A stretch of 64,000 bases of DNA from an uncultured Alphaproteobacteria bacterium (lineage in GTDB: Bacteria; Pseudomonadota; Alphaproteobacteria; UBA11222), in contig CAMYID010000024.1 of assembly GCA_947258435.1 (NCBI GenBank), positions 1 through 64,000 on the forward strand, in the 5' to 3' direction. The notes under the pieces were generated by a model, which worked only from the letters and a program-made list of their open reading frames with translations, had not been told where the DNA came from and did not search any database. Both the position numbers and the translations under genes were made by a program. Each line of letters starts with the position of its first letter. Positions within the stretch are counted from its first letter, which is position 1. Below, piece by piece: positions 1 to 10,280 of this stretch.

Positions 1-412
1 CCGCCGCGACCCGCGCCGCCGTTTCGCGGGCCGAGGCGCGGCCCCCGCCGCGCGGGTCGCGAATGCCGTATTTTTGTTGATAGGTAATATCGGCATGGCC
101 GGGGCGGAACTTGTCCGCAATATCGCTATAGTCTTTTGAGCGTTGATCGATATTCTCGATCATCAGGCTGATCGGGGTGCCGGTCGTGCGGTTTTCATAC
201 GTACCCGACAGGATCTTTACCTGATCGGCTTCGCGGCGCTGGGTGGTGAAGCGCGACTGGCCGGGTTTGCGTTTGTCCAGCCAGGGCTGGATATCGGCTT
301 CTGTCAGGGCGATTCCCGGTGGGCAGCCATCGATCACGCAGCCAAGCGCCGGCCCATGGGATTCCCCCCATGTGGTGACGCGGAAAAGATGACCAAAGCT
401 GTTATGGGACAT
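1..412 (-). CDS. aroC: Chorismate synthase, N-terminal part (gene runs off the window)
   Basis: Translating the minus strand from the ATG at 412 gives [20 protein letters not shown], the typical chorismate synthase start, followed by the substrate/FMN-region motif [20 protein letters not shown] and the GRASARET segment. About 137 residues lie in the window; the C-terminal two thirds are beyond position 1. The enzyme uses reduced FMN to convert EPSP to chorismate in the cytoplasm, the last common step of aromatic biosynthesis. It lies 44 bp downstream of fabI on the same strand, so the two may be cotranscribed. A class II DAHP synthase, the first step of the same pathway, sits at 19.5 kb. Confidence 0.96.
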   Translation of the reverse strand, partial: MSHNSFGHLFRVTTWGESHGPALGCVIDGCPPGIALTEADIQPWLDKRKPGQSRFTTQRREADQVKILSGTYENRTTGTPISLMIENIDQRSKDYSDIADKFRPGHADITYQQKYGIRDPRGGGRASARETAARVAA

Positions 413-456
413 GCGCGGGTTTTATCCGGCATTGCGGACAGGGTCAAACGGTCCCG

Positions 457-1284
457 TCATCCCTTGTCGCCCAATGCGACTGCGATATCGGGGGCGTTTT
501 CATCTTTCATGCCGACCACGTGATAGCCGCAATCGACGTGATGCATCTCACCTGTGACGCCGCTGCCCAAATCGCTGAGCAGGAACAGTGCCGCCTTGCC
601 CACATCCTCGATCGTGACATTGCGTTTGAGCGGCGAATTGAGTTCGTTCCATTTCAGAATATAGCGGAAATCGCCGATCGCGGAGGCGGCAAGCGTCTTG
701 ACCGGGCCCGCGGAAATCGAGTTGACGCGGATATTCTTACTGCCCAGATCGACCGCCAGATAGCGGACGCTGGCATCGAGCGCGGCTTTGGCAACACCCA
801 TGACATTGTAGTGGGGCATAACCTTCTCAGAGCCGTAATAGGTCAGCGTCAGCAGGCTGCCCCCCTCATGCATCAGCTTCTCCGCACGCTGGGCAATGGC
901 GGTAAAGGAATAGCAGGAAATATTCAGGCTGAGCGCGAAGTTTTCTGCTGTCGTATCGACGTAACGCCCCTTCAGCTCTTCTTTTGCGGAAAAAGCGATG
1001 GCATGTACGACGAAATCAAGACGGCCCCATTTTTCCTCCAGCGTATCAAACAACGCATCGACGCTTGCGGCATCGGTTACATCGCAAGGCAGGACAAGAT
1101 CCGAAGCAACCGATTCGGCAAGCGGCGCCACCCGCTTGAGCAGCGCATCCCCCTGATAGGAAAAGGCGAGCTCCGCCCCATGTAAATGACATTGCTGCGC
1201 AATGCCCCAGGCAAGTGAGCGGTCGTTCGCGACCCCCATGATCAGGCCGCGCTTACCTTCCATCAAGCCACCGCTCGAAGCCAT
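457..1284 (-). CDS. fabI: Enoyl-[acyl-carrier-protein] reductase (NADH), FabI type
   Basis: A 275-residue SDR-fold protein. The N-terminal nucleotide-binding segment GVANDRSLAWGIA (about residues 17-29) is the form found in FabI rather than in ordinary SDRs, and the catalytic Tyr-x6-Lys is seen as PHYNVMGVAK (Tyr159 and Lys166), with the second FabI tyrosine near residue 149. FabI performs the last reduction of each fatty-acid elongation round in the cytoplasm and is the target of triclosan and isoniazid-like inhibitors. Start: ATG at 1284; an internal ATG eight codons in (MEGKRG) is an alternative that fits the usual length (about 268) slightly better. Confidence 0.96.
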   Translation of the reverse strand: MASSGGLMEGKRGLIMGVANDRSLAWGIAQQCHLHGAELAFSYQGDALLKRVAPLAESVASDLVLPCDVTDAASVDALFDTLEEKWGRLDFVVHAIAFSAKEELKGRYVDTTAENFALSLNISCYSFTAIAQRAEKLMHEGGSLLTLTYYGSEKVMPHYNVMGVAKAALDASVRYLAVDLGSKNIRVNSISAGPVKTLAASAIGDFRYILKWNELNSPLKRNVTIEDVGKAALFLLSDLGSGVTGEMHHVDCGYHVVGMKDENAPDIAVALGDKG

Positions 1285-1347
1285 GAAAACCCCTGAATTC
1301 TCTGTTAAATTGATATTGACACCATCCTACACAAAAGGTGAATCCCG

Positions 1348-2349
1348 TCAATCTCGCGCGGCACCCCGGGCAGGTAATAATTGTGTCTTGCCCGCTTTAC
1401 ACGCGCGTGCCATCGCCCAAAGCGTGCGTGCTGCAAGCATCGCGATTGTCAGGCTAGCCAATGCAAGCAACAGGCCGCAAATGGCGGCGGGCAGAACCGA
1501 ACCGATCGCGGCGCGATAGTCAAAGGCCGCACCGGCAAGGGCCGCCAGCGGGAAGCTGAAAGACCAGCAGCGAATGCTGAAGGGGATGCGGATGAAGCGG
1601 TCGATCATCGCCAGGTTCAGCAGGAGGAAAAACAATCCGGTGAAAAAGAACAGATGGCCGGGAAAATCAATCAGCGCGTGGTTGAGCTCGGGATAGGCCA
1701 TAAAGGCAAGAGCGGGTGGTGTGATGAAGATCGCCATCGCGGGAAGCTTTTCCACCGGAATGGCGCGGAAGCCGGCCAGTCGGCCAACCAGCAGCACAAG
1801 TAATACCAGCCAGCCGATCAAACCCATGGTGAACATAAGCCAGGATGCCCCGGCAAACCCGAGCGATATTCCGCTAACCGGCCCGAGCAGATTGCCGGCA
1901 AGCGGGAGAAACAAAAGCGGTGTCAGGGTCGCAGGCGGGTGTGGGCCGCGTATGAGCAGGCTTATGGTTGCAAGCCCAAGGGAAAACTGCATCGCCGCCC
2001 CCGCGATCCACAGCCATTGTGCCGGCTGTGTCGCATAGGGCAAGACCGCAGCGGAAAGCAGCAGCAGGCTTAACGGGACTGTCGCCGTAAAGCACAGCCG
2101 TTCCATTTGCTCGGGGATTGAAGAATGTTCCGCCTGCGGCCTATCCATAATCAGCCGATAACCGGAATAGAGCGAAAAGAACGCGAATAAAACTGCCCCG
2201 CAGAGCAGCAAAATCTCTGCAATCCAGGGCGGCACCCCATAGAACAGATGCGCCTTCCGCCAGGTGAGCCCAAGCCCGGTAACTCCCATGACAATACTGA
2301 AAAGCGATATGGGCGGCGTTGTGAGAAGCGGCTGTGAAGTGTCGGACAT
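1348..2349 (-). CDS. TDT/SLAC1-TehA family membrane transporter
   Basis: About 333 residues with roughly ten hydrophobic helices and almost no long soluble region. The opening MSDTSQPLL...FSIVMGVTGLGLTWRKA fits the first helix of the tellurite-resistance/dicarboxylate transporter (TDT) family, which includes TehA and the plant anion channel SLAC1. These proteins pass anions or C4-dicarboxylates across the inner membrane; the substrate here is unknown. The reading frame is open to 2397, but the ATG at 2349 gives the expected N-terminus. A conserved channel-gating Phe cannot be placed with certainty by eye. Same strand as fabI, 63 bp upstream of it. Confidence 0.8.
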   Translation of the reverse strand: MSDTSQPLLTTPPISLFSIVMGVTGLGLTWRKAHLFYGVPPWIAEILLLCGAVLFAFFSLYSGYRLIMDRPQAEHSSIPEQMERLCFTATVPLSLLLLSAAVLPYATQPAQWLWIAGAAMQFSLGLATISLLIRGPHPPATLTPLLFLPLAGNLLGPVSGISLGFAGASWLMFTMGLIGWLVLLVLLVGRLAGFRAIPVEKLPAMAIFITPPALAFMAYPELNHALIDFPGHLFFFTGLFFLLLNLAMIDRFIRIPFSIRCWSFSFPLAALAGAAFDYRAAIGSVLPAAICGLLLALASLTIAMLAARTLWAMARACKAGKTQLLPARGAARD

Positions 2350-2421
2350 GATGGCGCTTTCGATTTTCCCGGAATTCCCAGCTTGCCGGCTCATCAATCG
2401 GTGCGCAAGCAGCAGATCGCA

Positions 2422-3276
2422 TCAAAAACGGCGCCAGAATGATCCGAACACGGCGTGTCCGGCACCGCTATTCCGGCCCGCCAGTTCGCTGAACCCGCCA
2501 AGCTGAACCGCCGAAGAAGTCGAAATATCCTTCAACACCGAAAGCTGTATCTTGTGAAGGTTGAATCTGGTGCCCGGATCACCCGACTGGGGCGCTGCAT
2601 ATATGTTAAAGTTCTGCAGCAGGAACTGCCAGTTACGTGTCGGTCTGAAGCCGGCTGTCATATCGACACGGAATTGATCCGCCGCGCCGCCGGTCCGGTA
2701 TCTGTAACCCGCTTCCGTGCTGAAGAAATAGTCCCGCCGCCGCCACTGGCCGCTATTACCCCACAATAACCTTGCTTCGATATCGCGATAGTCCTTGCGT
2801 TCGCGGCGGTCGATGCGCGTTGAATTGCGGCTGCGAAACTTTGCGTTCACTTGGCCCGATACCACCCAGCCATTGCCCCTTCGGATTTCCCGGCGGCCGA
2901 AAAATTCGATATTGTCCATTGTGGTGCGCGAAGGGGAGTTTCTGGTGCTTGTCGTCCTCACGCGTACAAATGTCGGCTGCAATCCGATCGTCAGCGTGTC
3001 CGAGTAACCATAGGCCAGATAGGACGACAACTCGAATTTCTCAAACCTCTCGGTCTTTTGCGCGCCGCCGTCAGACGTGAAAAATCGATCGGCCTGGTAG
3101 GCTGTCAGTGCAGAAATGGTCAGAAGGTCGCCACGCGGTTCAACCCAGGCGGCCAATGCGGACATGTTCCAGTTGCCAAGAAAAGCCATGCATATGGCAG
3201 CGGCATGCGGAATAACCGCATGCCGTACCTTGCACGATATCGTGCCCCAATTCCAATTCACCTGCCCCCCCGGCAA
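2422..3276 (-). CDS. Predicted outer-membrane beta-barrel protein of unknown function
   Basis: Up to 284 residues. A hydrophobic N-terminal stretch ending near MSALAAW looks like a secretion signal. The rest alternates short amphipathic strands rich in Tyr, Phe and Arg (for example SSYLAYGYSDTLTIGLQPTF and EAGYRYRTGG), and the chain ends in WRRF: a C-terminal Phe is the usual beta-barrel assembly signal. No enzyme motif is visible. The start is uncertain: only TTG/GTG codons (3276, 3261) open a signal peptide of normal length, while the first ATG would leave a very short one. It lies 39 bp downstream of thiC on the same strand, so it may be under the TPP riboswitch and could be a thiamine-related porin, but that is speculation. 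Confidence 0.6.
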   Translation of the reverse strand: MPGGQVNWNWGTISCKVRHAVIPHAAAICMAFLGNWNMSALAAWVEPRGDLLTISALTAYQADRFFTSDGGAQKTERFEKFELSSYLAYGYSDTLTIGLQPTFVRVRTTSTRNSPSRTTMDNIEFFGRREIRRGNGWVVSGQVNAKFRSRNSTRIDRRERKDYRDIEARLLWGNSGQWRRRDYFFSTEAGYRYRTGGAADQFRVDMTAGFRPTRNWQFLLQNFNIYAAPQSGDPGTRFNLHKIQLSVLKDISTSSAVQLGGFSELAGRNSGAGHAVFGSFWRRF

Positions 3277-3315
3277 ATATCATCCCAATGCGATGGCTAA
3301 CGCCAGCGCTTGTCC

Positions 3316-5163
<1,848 letters not shown>

Positions 5164-5229
5164 CTAACAGCTGCGCGGAGATCCGGGACGACGCGTGAGG
5201 TGACAGCGCAAATATGCTTGTCTTGTGAT

Positions 5230-5268
5230 TCAAAACGCCTTGCAGACAGTCAGAGATTCTGCAGCAGG
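5230..5268 (-). terminator. Candidate intrinsic terminator in the riboswitch expression platform
   Basis: Directly 3' of the TPP aptamer the minus strand can form CCT(GC)TGCAGA / TCTGCAAGG, a nine-base-pair stem with a two-base bulge, followed by CGTTTTG. This is the arrangement expected for transcriptional attenuation before thiC. The U-run is short, so translation-level control is the alternative. Confidence 0.5.
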
Positions 5269-5269
5269 C

Positions 5270-5412
5270 CTTCCGTTCCCTCCGCCGGCGTTACCCGGAT
5301 CAGGTTCAAAGGGTTGTTCCCCGTGACCAGATCCGATCACCGGATCAAGTCCGACTATCGGAAAAGCGGAGACGGGAAGCTCTCAGCCCACAGGGCACCC
5401 CTCGGCTGTGTC
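5270..5412 (-). promoter_or_regulatory. TPP riboswitch (THI element) controlling thiC
   Basis: The minus strand carries the two hallmark blocks: GGGGTGCCC...CTGAGA (CTGAGA complementary to 5381-5386) and CCCTTTGAACCTGATCCGGG followed by TAACGCCGGCGGAGGGAA (about 5275-5314). These are the pyrimidine- and pyrophosphate-sensing arms. An optional variable stem fills 5320-5380. It ends about 118 bases before the thiC start. Thiamine pyrophosphate binding is known to turn such genes off. Confidence 0.95.
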
Positions 5413-5497
5413 TATACTGGACCGGACCAGGCGACGACGCAAGCACGCAATTCAAACGGGGTGCTTGCGCTGCGAATTGTGTTACGTCCGAACCGGA

Positions 5498-6520
5498 TTA
5501 TTGGCCCGTTGCGGTCGCAGTCGTCGATGTCGCAGTTGTTGTGCTTACCGCCACCGCATTGTCATTATTGCCGTCATCGCCCGCTGCCGCGCTGATACCG
5601 GCTGCGGCGGCCCCGGCGGCGGCCACACCAAGGCCAATTGTGCCCAGGCCAAGCCCGGTCCCCGCAATTCCCGAGCCAGCGGCACCCGCGGCTGTGCCTG
5701 CGCCTACCCCTGAGCCGATACCGCCTGCCGCGGCAATTGCGGAACTGACATTAGTTGCAGTCACGACACCTTGGGCGCTTGTAATCGTGCCAATCGATCC
5801 GGTGGAGGTGGTGATCGCGGTGGGTTGTGCGATATTGGGGACGGTCTGCATTACGCCCTGAAAGCCTGCGGGCGGTGGGGCAGGCGCAGTGGGTGCAGGT
5901 GGCGGTGAGCCGGGAACAGGCGGCGATAAAGTCGTCGACATGCCCGCGGGCACAGTAACCGAAACGCCGGCTGCGTTGGTGATGACGGCAACGCCTTCCA
6001 CCACATTGACCGTTGTCGCACCGTTGGCTGCGATCGCAACTTCGATGACAGTGCCCCGAATCCCGATTGTCGCCGTCGGCGCGCGGAGTTTGATGGCCGA
6101 ACTTGGCATTTGACCGGAAACAAAGCGGGCGGCGCCGACTGCCATCGTCACAACCATTGAGCCTGTCGACGCATTCGGGTCATAGACAAACTCATCCATC
6201 AATACAGATGCATTTTCGCCAATCGAGAGTGTGCTCGTATCATTGAAGACGATACCCGCAAAGCTTGCCTGACCGGTCTCAATCACCTCCTGCGCATTGA
6301 TTTGCGCATTCATCGACATCGCACGCTTTTCAGTGCCGGCCTTGGCGTTTACGTCCTCGACGATATTGATGGCCTTGCCGATCGGAACTTCAGCGCCAGC
6401 CGGCATGATGGCTGCGCCGGACGCGAATAAAAAACCGGCAACTATCCGATACGCGCCGGATTTGCCGCGCCGAAGTCTGCGATGGATAAGGCGATTAACC
6501 TGTGGAATATTTTGCGCCAT
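5498..6520 (-). CDS. Secreted FecR-domain protein with Ala/Gly-rich tail
   Basis: 340 residues. A basic N-terminus (RRLRRGK) and hydrophobic run ending in MPAGA give a signal peptide of about 43 residues. Residues ~65-210 form a FecR domain: GIVFNDTSTLSIGENASVLM, then APTATIGIRGTVIEV and VNVVEGVAVITN. After a Pro-rich linker (~205-225) the last 110 residues are low-complexity Gly/Ala/Ser/Thr. FecR domains are known both in anti-sigma factors and in stand-alone periplasmic proteins; there is no adjacent sigma factor or TonB receptor and no N-terminal cytoplasmic domain, so the stand-alone type is more likely. RBS GAGGAAG precedes the ATG. Confidence 0.75.
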   Translation of the reverse strand: MAQNIPQVNRLIHRRLRRGKSGAYRIVAGFLFASGAAIMPAGAEVPIGKAINIVEDVNAKAGTEKRAMSMNAQINAQEVIETGQASFAGIVFNDTSTLSIGENASVLMDEFVYDPNASTGSMVVTMAVGAARFVSGQMPSSAIKLRAPTATIGIRGTVIEVAIAANGATTVNVVEGVAVITNAAGVSVTVPAGMSTTLSPPVPGSPPPAPTAPAPPPAGFQGVMQTVPNIAQPTAITTSTGSIGTITSAQGVVTATNVSSAIAAAGGIGSGVGAGTAAGAAGSGIAGTGLGLGTIGLGVAAAGAAAAGISAAAGDDGNNDNAVAVSTTTATSTTATATGQ

Positions 6521-6661
6521 CTCTTCCTCTTCTCTCGATCATTGCCGATGTTATGGTGGCTAATCGGCATATTGCAAAGGGAATCTAAGGTCAGCAGGCG
6601 CATTTTCCGGCAAATGTTGCAAGAAATCCAAGATTGCCGGCCATCGCAGCGCGTTTCGCGC

Positions 6662-7669
6662 TTACAGCGGCTGTTGGCGCAGAAATTTCTGGCAATCCGC
6701 TGTTGTGAGTATGCTGTCCAGTAAGCCCTTGTCAGAGATGCCGGCATAACCTTCGCGCAATATGGCAAGCGAACGGGCGTGATACTTTTGTGGTGCCTGT
6801 TTAAAGGGTTTGCCCTCAAGCCTGACCGAGAATTCTTCCTTGCCCTGTTCAAGCGCGATGGCGTTCGCATTGGACCAGGGCAGAAACAGGCCGCCGATTT
6901 CGGCCTGCAGGAAGGGCAGCAAGGTTGCTTCCAGGCTATCCCAGTCTTCGAACGCGCCTTCGGCCGACGGGTCCTGCATCTGCTCGGCCCAGGCGGCGAC
7001 ATTAGGGGCCTTCTGATCGAACAGTTTGCGCGGGGTCGGGTCCGTCCAGCATTGATATAGCTGCGCGGCAAGCCCGAAATCTGCAAGTGCGGGGCGTTCC
7101 CCAAACAGGAAGGGCCGATGAGTGAGGTGTTTTTCAAGCAATTTCAGTGTCCGGATGAACGAACTTTCGATCTGTTCTTTTGTGGCCGAATGCGAGCCGA
7201 CAAAACCAAGCCGTTGCACCATCCGCTCACGCAGCATCTGCGCGATTGCCTCGATATCGATATCGGCGGCATGGGGGCGGGCGTCGCGCGCCAGCCTTCG
7301 CGCGGCGGATTGCTGATCGGCGTCGTACCACCAGCGATAGTGAAACATATATTTATTGGCCCATTCATCCGCATATTCTTCGATCAGTGCCGAAATGAAG
7401 GCGAGCGCAGGATCATCGGGGATGATTGATGGATCGGGGAACATCGTTTCGAATTCTTCGATGATCGGCGTTGAATCCTGCCAGGCATCGCCATGGTTTG
7501 ACACCACAAGCGGGACCAGCGGCAGTTTCGCGAATTTCTGGAACTCGGCCATGTTTTCGTCGGTGCGCGGCAGCCAGTCATGAGGAATGCCCTTATACCT
7601 GAAATAGGCGCGGACCTTGACCGAATAGGGTGAAAGCTCGGCTCCGAAGATTTGATAGTGATCCGACAT
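6662..7669 (-). CDS. Glutathione S-transferase family protein
   Basis: 335 residues, longer than the usual 200-230. The N-terminal thioredoxin-like domain begins YQIFGAELSPYSVKVRAYF, with the cis-Pro region LPLVPLVV and the glutathione-gamma-Glu contact region DSTPIIEEFE. An all-helical C-terminal domain follows (HRPFLFGERPALADFGLAAQL, the N-capping/hydrophobic-staple region). The extra C-terminal ~80 residues (after ATLLPFLQ) have no motif I recognise. Substrate unknown. It is transcribed away from the crotonase gene at 7912, sharing a 242-bp region that holds an FNR-type box. Confidence 0.8.
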   Translation of the reverse strand: MSDHYQIFGAELSPYSVKVRAYFRYKGIPHDWLPRTDENMAEFQKFAKLPLVPLVVSNHGDAWQDSTPIIEEFETMFPDPSIIPDDPALAFISALIEEYADEWANKYMFHYRWWYDADQQSAARRLARDARPHAADIDIEAIAQMLRERMVQRLGFVGSHSATKEQIESSFIRTLKLLEKHLTHRPFLFGERPALADFGLAAQLYQCWTDPTPRKLFDQKAPNVAAWAEQMQDPSAEGAFEDWDSLEATLLPFLQAEIGGLFLPWSNANAIALEQGKEEFSVRLEGKPFKQAPQKYHARSLAILREGYAGISDKGLLDSILTTADCQKFLRQQPL

Positions 7670-7823
7670 TGACCTGGGTTTCCTCTCGTTTTGGCGCCGG
7701 GCGATGAACCGCCGCCGGTGATCGTTCGCCGATCCCGGTCATCAGCGCGCCTGTTGTGAGCGGCTTTCGGCGCGCCCTGATGCGCCGAGGGTCGCATCTT
7801 CTGCATATGAGGCAAACTTTGTG

Positions 7824-7837
7824 TTGATTCAAATCAA
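7824..7837. promoter_or_regulatory. FNR/FixK-type operator
   Basis: The sequence TTGAT-TCAA-ATCAA is an exact match to the TTGAT-N4-ATCAA consensus of FNR/FixK/Anr-type regulators, and lies in a 16-bp perfect palindrome at 7823-7838 (GTTGATT-CA-AATCAAC). It is 75 bp before the crotonase start and about 155 bp from the GST start. The regulator itself is not in the window. Confidence 0.7.
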
Positions 7838-7911
7838 CGGAGATGAATTTATCGGTAACGCAGGGTCGATGGGAGCCGGCCAGAAAAAATGAATTTTCGG
7901 AGGAAAGGGCG

Positions 7912-8676
7912 ATGGCGGACGAAATTTTATATGAGATGCGCGGGCAGGTGGCAGTGATAACGATCAACCGCCCCGAACAGCGCAATTCGATCAATGCGGC
8001 GGTACGGGCGGGATTATTTGCGGCATGGGAGCGGTTCGACAAAGACCCCTCGGCAAAGGTTGCGATCCTGACCGGTGCGGGTGACAAGGCGTTTTGCGCC
8101 GGTGCCGATCTCAAGGAGATGTCTGAAACCGGCTTGCAGATCCTGCCGCGCGATTTCATCCCCACCCTTGGCGATAATGTGCGGCTGAGCAAGCCGGTGA
8201 TCGCAGCTGTCAACGGGGCGGCATTTGCGGGCGGCTGGCTGTTTGCGCAAATGTGCGATCTGTGCATCGCAAGCGAGACCGCGCGGTTTGGCATTACCGA
8301 GGCCAAGGTGGGGCGGGGCATGCCCTGGGCAACCCCGCTTGTGCATATGATTCCGCAGAAAATCCTGCTTGAGATCCTGATGACCGGCAACCCGATCACC
8401 GCCGAGCGTGCTTATGAAATCGGATTCGTCAATCACGTCACAGCCCCCGACGCGCTGATGGACAAGGCGATGGCGCTTGCCGAAACGATTGCCGGTAATG
8501 CGCCGCTGACCGTCGCCGCCGCCAAGGAAATGGTCTATACAGCGACCGAAATGGGGCGTAGCGCGGCGCTGGAAGCAGGGCGGCGAATTTTCGATCACGT
8601 CTATCTGAGTGAGGATGCCCAGGAAGGGCCCAGGGCATTTGCCGAAAAACGGGCGCCGAACTGGCAGGGGAAATAA
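7912..8676 (+). CDS. Crotonase-fold protein (enoyl-CoA hydratase/isomerase family), atypical active site
   Basis: 254 residues from the ATG at 7912, which follows CGGAGGAAAGG; the frame is open further upstream but lacks an RBS. It has the crotonase signature: oxyanion-hole segment KAFCAGADL (residues 60-68), NGAAFAGGW (101-109), and FGITEAKVG (126-134). Aligned by eye to rat mitochondrial enoyl-CoA hydratase, Glu164 is present as Glu130, but the Glu144 position is Leu110 (GGWLFA instead of GGCEL). Canonical hydratases use both Glu residues, so another CoA-ester reaction (isomerase, hydrolase, lyase) is possible. It is followed by two oxidoreductase genes on the same strand. Confidence 0.85.
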   Translation: MADEILYEMRGQVAVITINRPEQRNSINAAVRAGLFAAWERFDKDPSAKVAILTGAGDKAFCAGADLKEMSETGLQILPRDFIPTLGDNVRLSKPVIAAVNGAAFAGGWLFAQMCDLCIASETARFGITEAKVGRGMPWATPLVHMIPQKILLEILMTGNPITAERAYEIGFVNHVTAPDALMDKAMALAETIAGNAPLTVAAAKEMVYTATEMGRSAALEAGRRIFDHVYLSEDAQEGPRAFAEKRAPNWQGK

Positions 8677-8901
8677 CCTGGAAACCTCGGACCCGCAGCG
8701 ATAGTCGAGCATTGGTGCGAAATTTGGTTTACAGTTGTCGAATGTTTGTTCGAAAATGAAGGGCAATTCGATTGCAAGTCGTTTGGGCACCGCCTGAGCA
8801 AACTGTGGAGATAATAAGTAGGGTGTGTTTGCCTGCGCCAATTTTGGCAGGCTGCAAGGTGGTTCAGCCATTCTTGTATCGCCCCGGTAAAGGAGGGAAG
8901 A

Positions 8902-10026
8902 ATGGATTTTAGCCTGTTTGTCTATGGCACCATGGGGCGTCGGGCCGAGCTTGAGGCCGGTATGGCGGGGCGGCGGCCTGAACTGTATCAGCGCATGATC
9001 GAAGAGCTTGGGGAACTTGTCCGGTTTACTGACAAGGCCGGTTACTACGCGTTTGGTCATCCTGAGCATCATCTGCAGATCGAAGGGTTTGAGGCCACGA
9101 ACGATCCCTGCCTGATGGCCATGTGGCTTGGCAAGCATATGGAGCGGATGCGGGTGTTGACCTGCGGCTTTGTGGCGACCACCAATAACCCGCTGATGAC
9201 GGCTGAAAAGATCGCCACGCTTGATCATATGCTCGATGGGCGGTTCGGGTTCGGCATTCTGCGCGGTTATCAGGCCCGCTGGGTTGAAAATTACAAGATT
9301 CAGCCGCAGCTTTCTGCGGTCGGCCCCTGGAACGCGGACAGCCCGGCGGACAATCTGAACCGTGAGTTCTTTGCCGAATTCGTCGACATCGTGCTGACGG
9401 CCCTGCGTGAGGAAACCTTCAGCTATGAAGGCCAGTTCTGGAACTTCCCGCCCAAGGATTTTGTCAATCCGCACGAACATCCTGTCTATACCAAATACGG
9501 GCAGGGGGTCGACGCGGATATGCGGGTACGTGAAATCGGTATCGCCCCGAAACCGCGGCAGAAGGAAATCCCGCTATATGGTGGTTTCTCGGCCAGCCTG
9601 CGCACGGCCAAATTCTGGGCCCAGCATAAAGGCCGGCCAATTGTGCTGGCTGGTGATCTCGACTTCCTGCAACTGCTCTGGAAAGAATGGGGCGAGGAAG
9701 CCAAGAAACACGGTCATGATTTCGAACCCGGTGATCAGGCCTGCTGGGGCGGTCTTGGTATCTGCGCGGAAACCGATGAGAAAGCCTGGAAGCTCTATGA
9801 GGATATGGAGTGGTTCTGGAAGACCTGGTCCACCCCTTATGGGCAGGGCATACCGGAATTGCTGGTCGGCTCCCCCGATACGTTGAACAAGCGGATTGAG
9901 GAAGTCTCGAAAGCCGTGCCGATCAAGGAGGCTTTCCTGCTGATTCCGCAGGGCGTTCATACCCCTGATCAGTTGAAGGATTCACTTGGACTGTTCGCGG
10001 AAAAGGTGATGCCGAACTTCCAGTAG
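8902..10026 (+). CDS. LLM-class (bacterial-luciferase-like) flavin-dependent monooxygenase
   Basis: 374 residues, TIM-barrel luciferase-like family. Visible features: the N-terminal strand MDFSLFVYGTMG, FGHPEHH (the usual ExH region), TCGFVATTNNPLMTAEKIATLDHMLDGR (split here as TTNNPL, AEKIATLDH and DGRFGFGILRG), and a late VGSPDTLNKRIEE segment, all standard for the family. A flavin-reductase partner would supply reduced FMN; none is adjacent. The start is set by AAAGGAGGGAAG before the ATG. Its substrate is unknown; context with a crotonase and a diiron protein suggests oxidation of a lipid-like or xenobiotic compound. An intrinsic terminator follows. Confidence 0.85.
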   Translation: MDFSLFVYGTMGRRAELEAGMAGRRPELYQRMIEELGELVRFTDKAGYYAFGHPEHHLQIEGFEATNDPCLMAMWLGKHMERMRVLTCGFVATTNNPLMTAEKIATLDHMLDGRFGFGILRGYQARWVENYKIQPQLSAVGPWNADSPADNLNREFFAEFVDIVLTALREETFSYEGQFWNFPPKDFVNPHEHPVYTKYGQGVDADMRVREIGIAPKPRQKEIPLYGGFSASLRTAKFWAQHKGRPIVLAGDLDFLQLLWKEWGEEAKKHGHDFEPGDQACWGGLGICAETDEKAWKLYEDMEWFWKTWSTPYGQGIPELLVGSPDTLNKRIEEVSKAVPIKEAFLLIPQGVHTPDQLKDSLGLFAEKVMPNFQ

Positions 10027-10072
10027 ACAGCCATTTGATACGCCGCGCGGCAGATGCCCGTGGCACCGGAAA

Positions 10073-10100
10073 GGGGCCGTCCGGCAGGGCGGCCTTTTTT
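10073..10100 (+). terminator. Intrinsic terminator after the LLM monooxygenase
   Basis: GGCCGTCC-GGCA-GGGCGGCC forms an eight-pair stem (one G-U) with a tetraloop at 10075-10094 and is followed by six T at 10095-10100. Confidence 0.85.
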
Positions 10101-10280
10101 CTTGGTGAGGGTGCGGCAAGCGCCCGCAGCACCCTTTTTGCGCAAGTCTTTGTGCAGGGGGGAGCGGACGCATTTTGCGTTTCGGGTCATTGAAAACGCC
10201 ATTAAAACAGTGTAATTAATACGCAAACGACAAAATTGCGCCAATCTCGGGCCGACCGGGGGCATTTACTGGAGACCGAC

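Noticed and set aside
5439..5468. GCAAGCAC / GTGCTTGC inverted repeat after the FecR gene as terminator
   Set aside because: Loop of 14 bases and no T-run on the minus strand; too weak to call.
8014..9480. Long minus-strand open frame of 488 codons
   Set aside because: It lies antisense to the crotonase and LLM genes, which have clear families and RBSs. Its translation (Arg/His/Pro-rich) has no domain, as expected for a GC-rich shadow frame.
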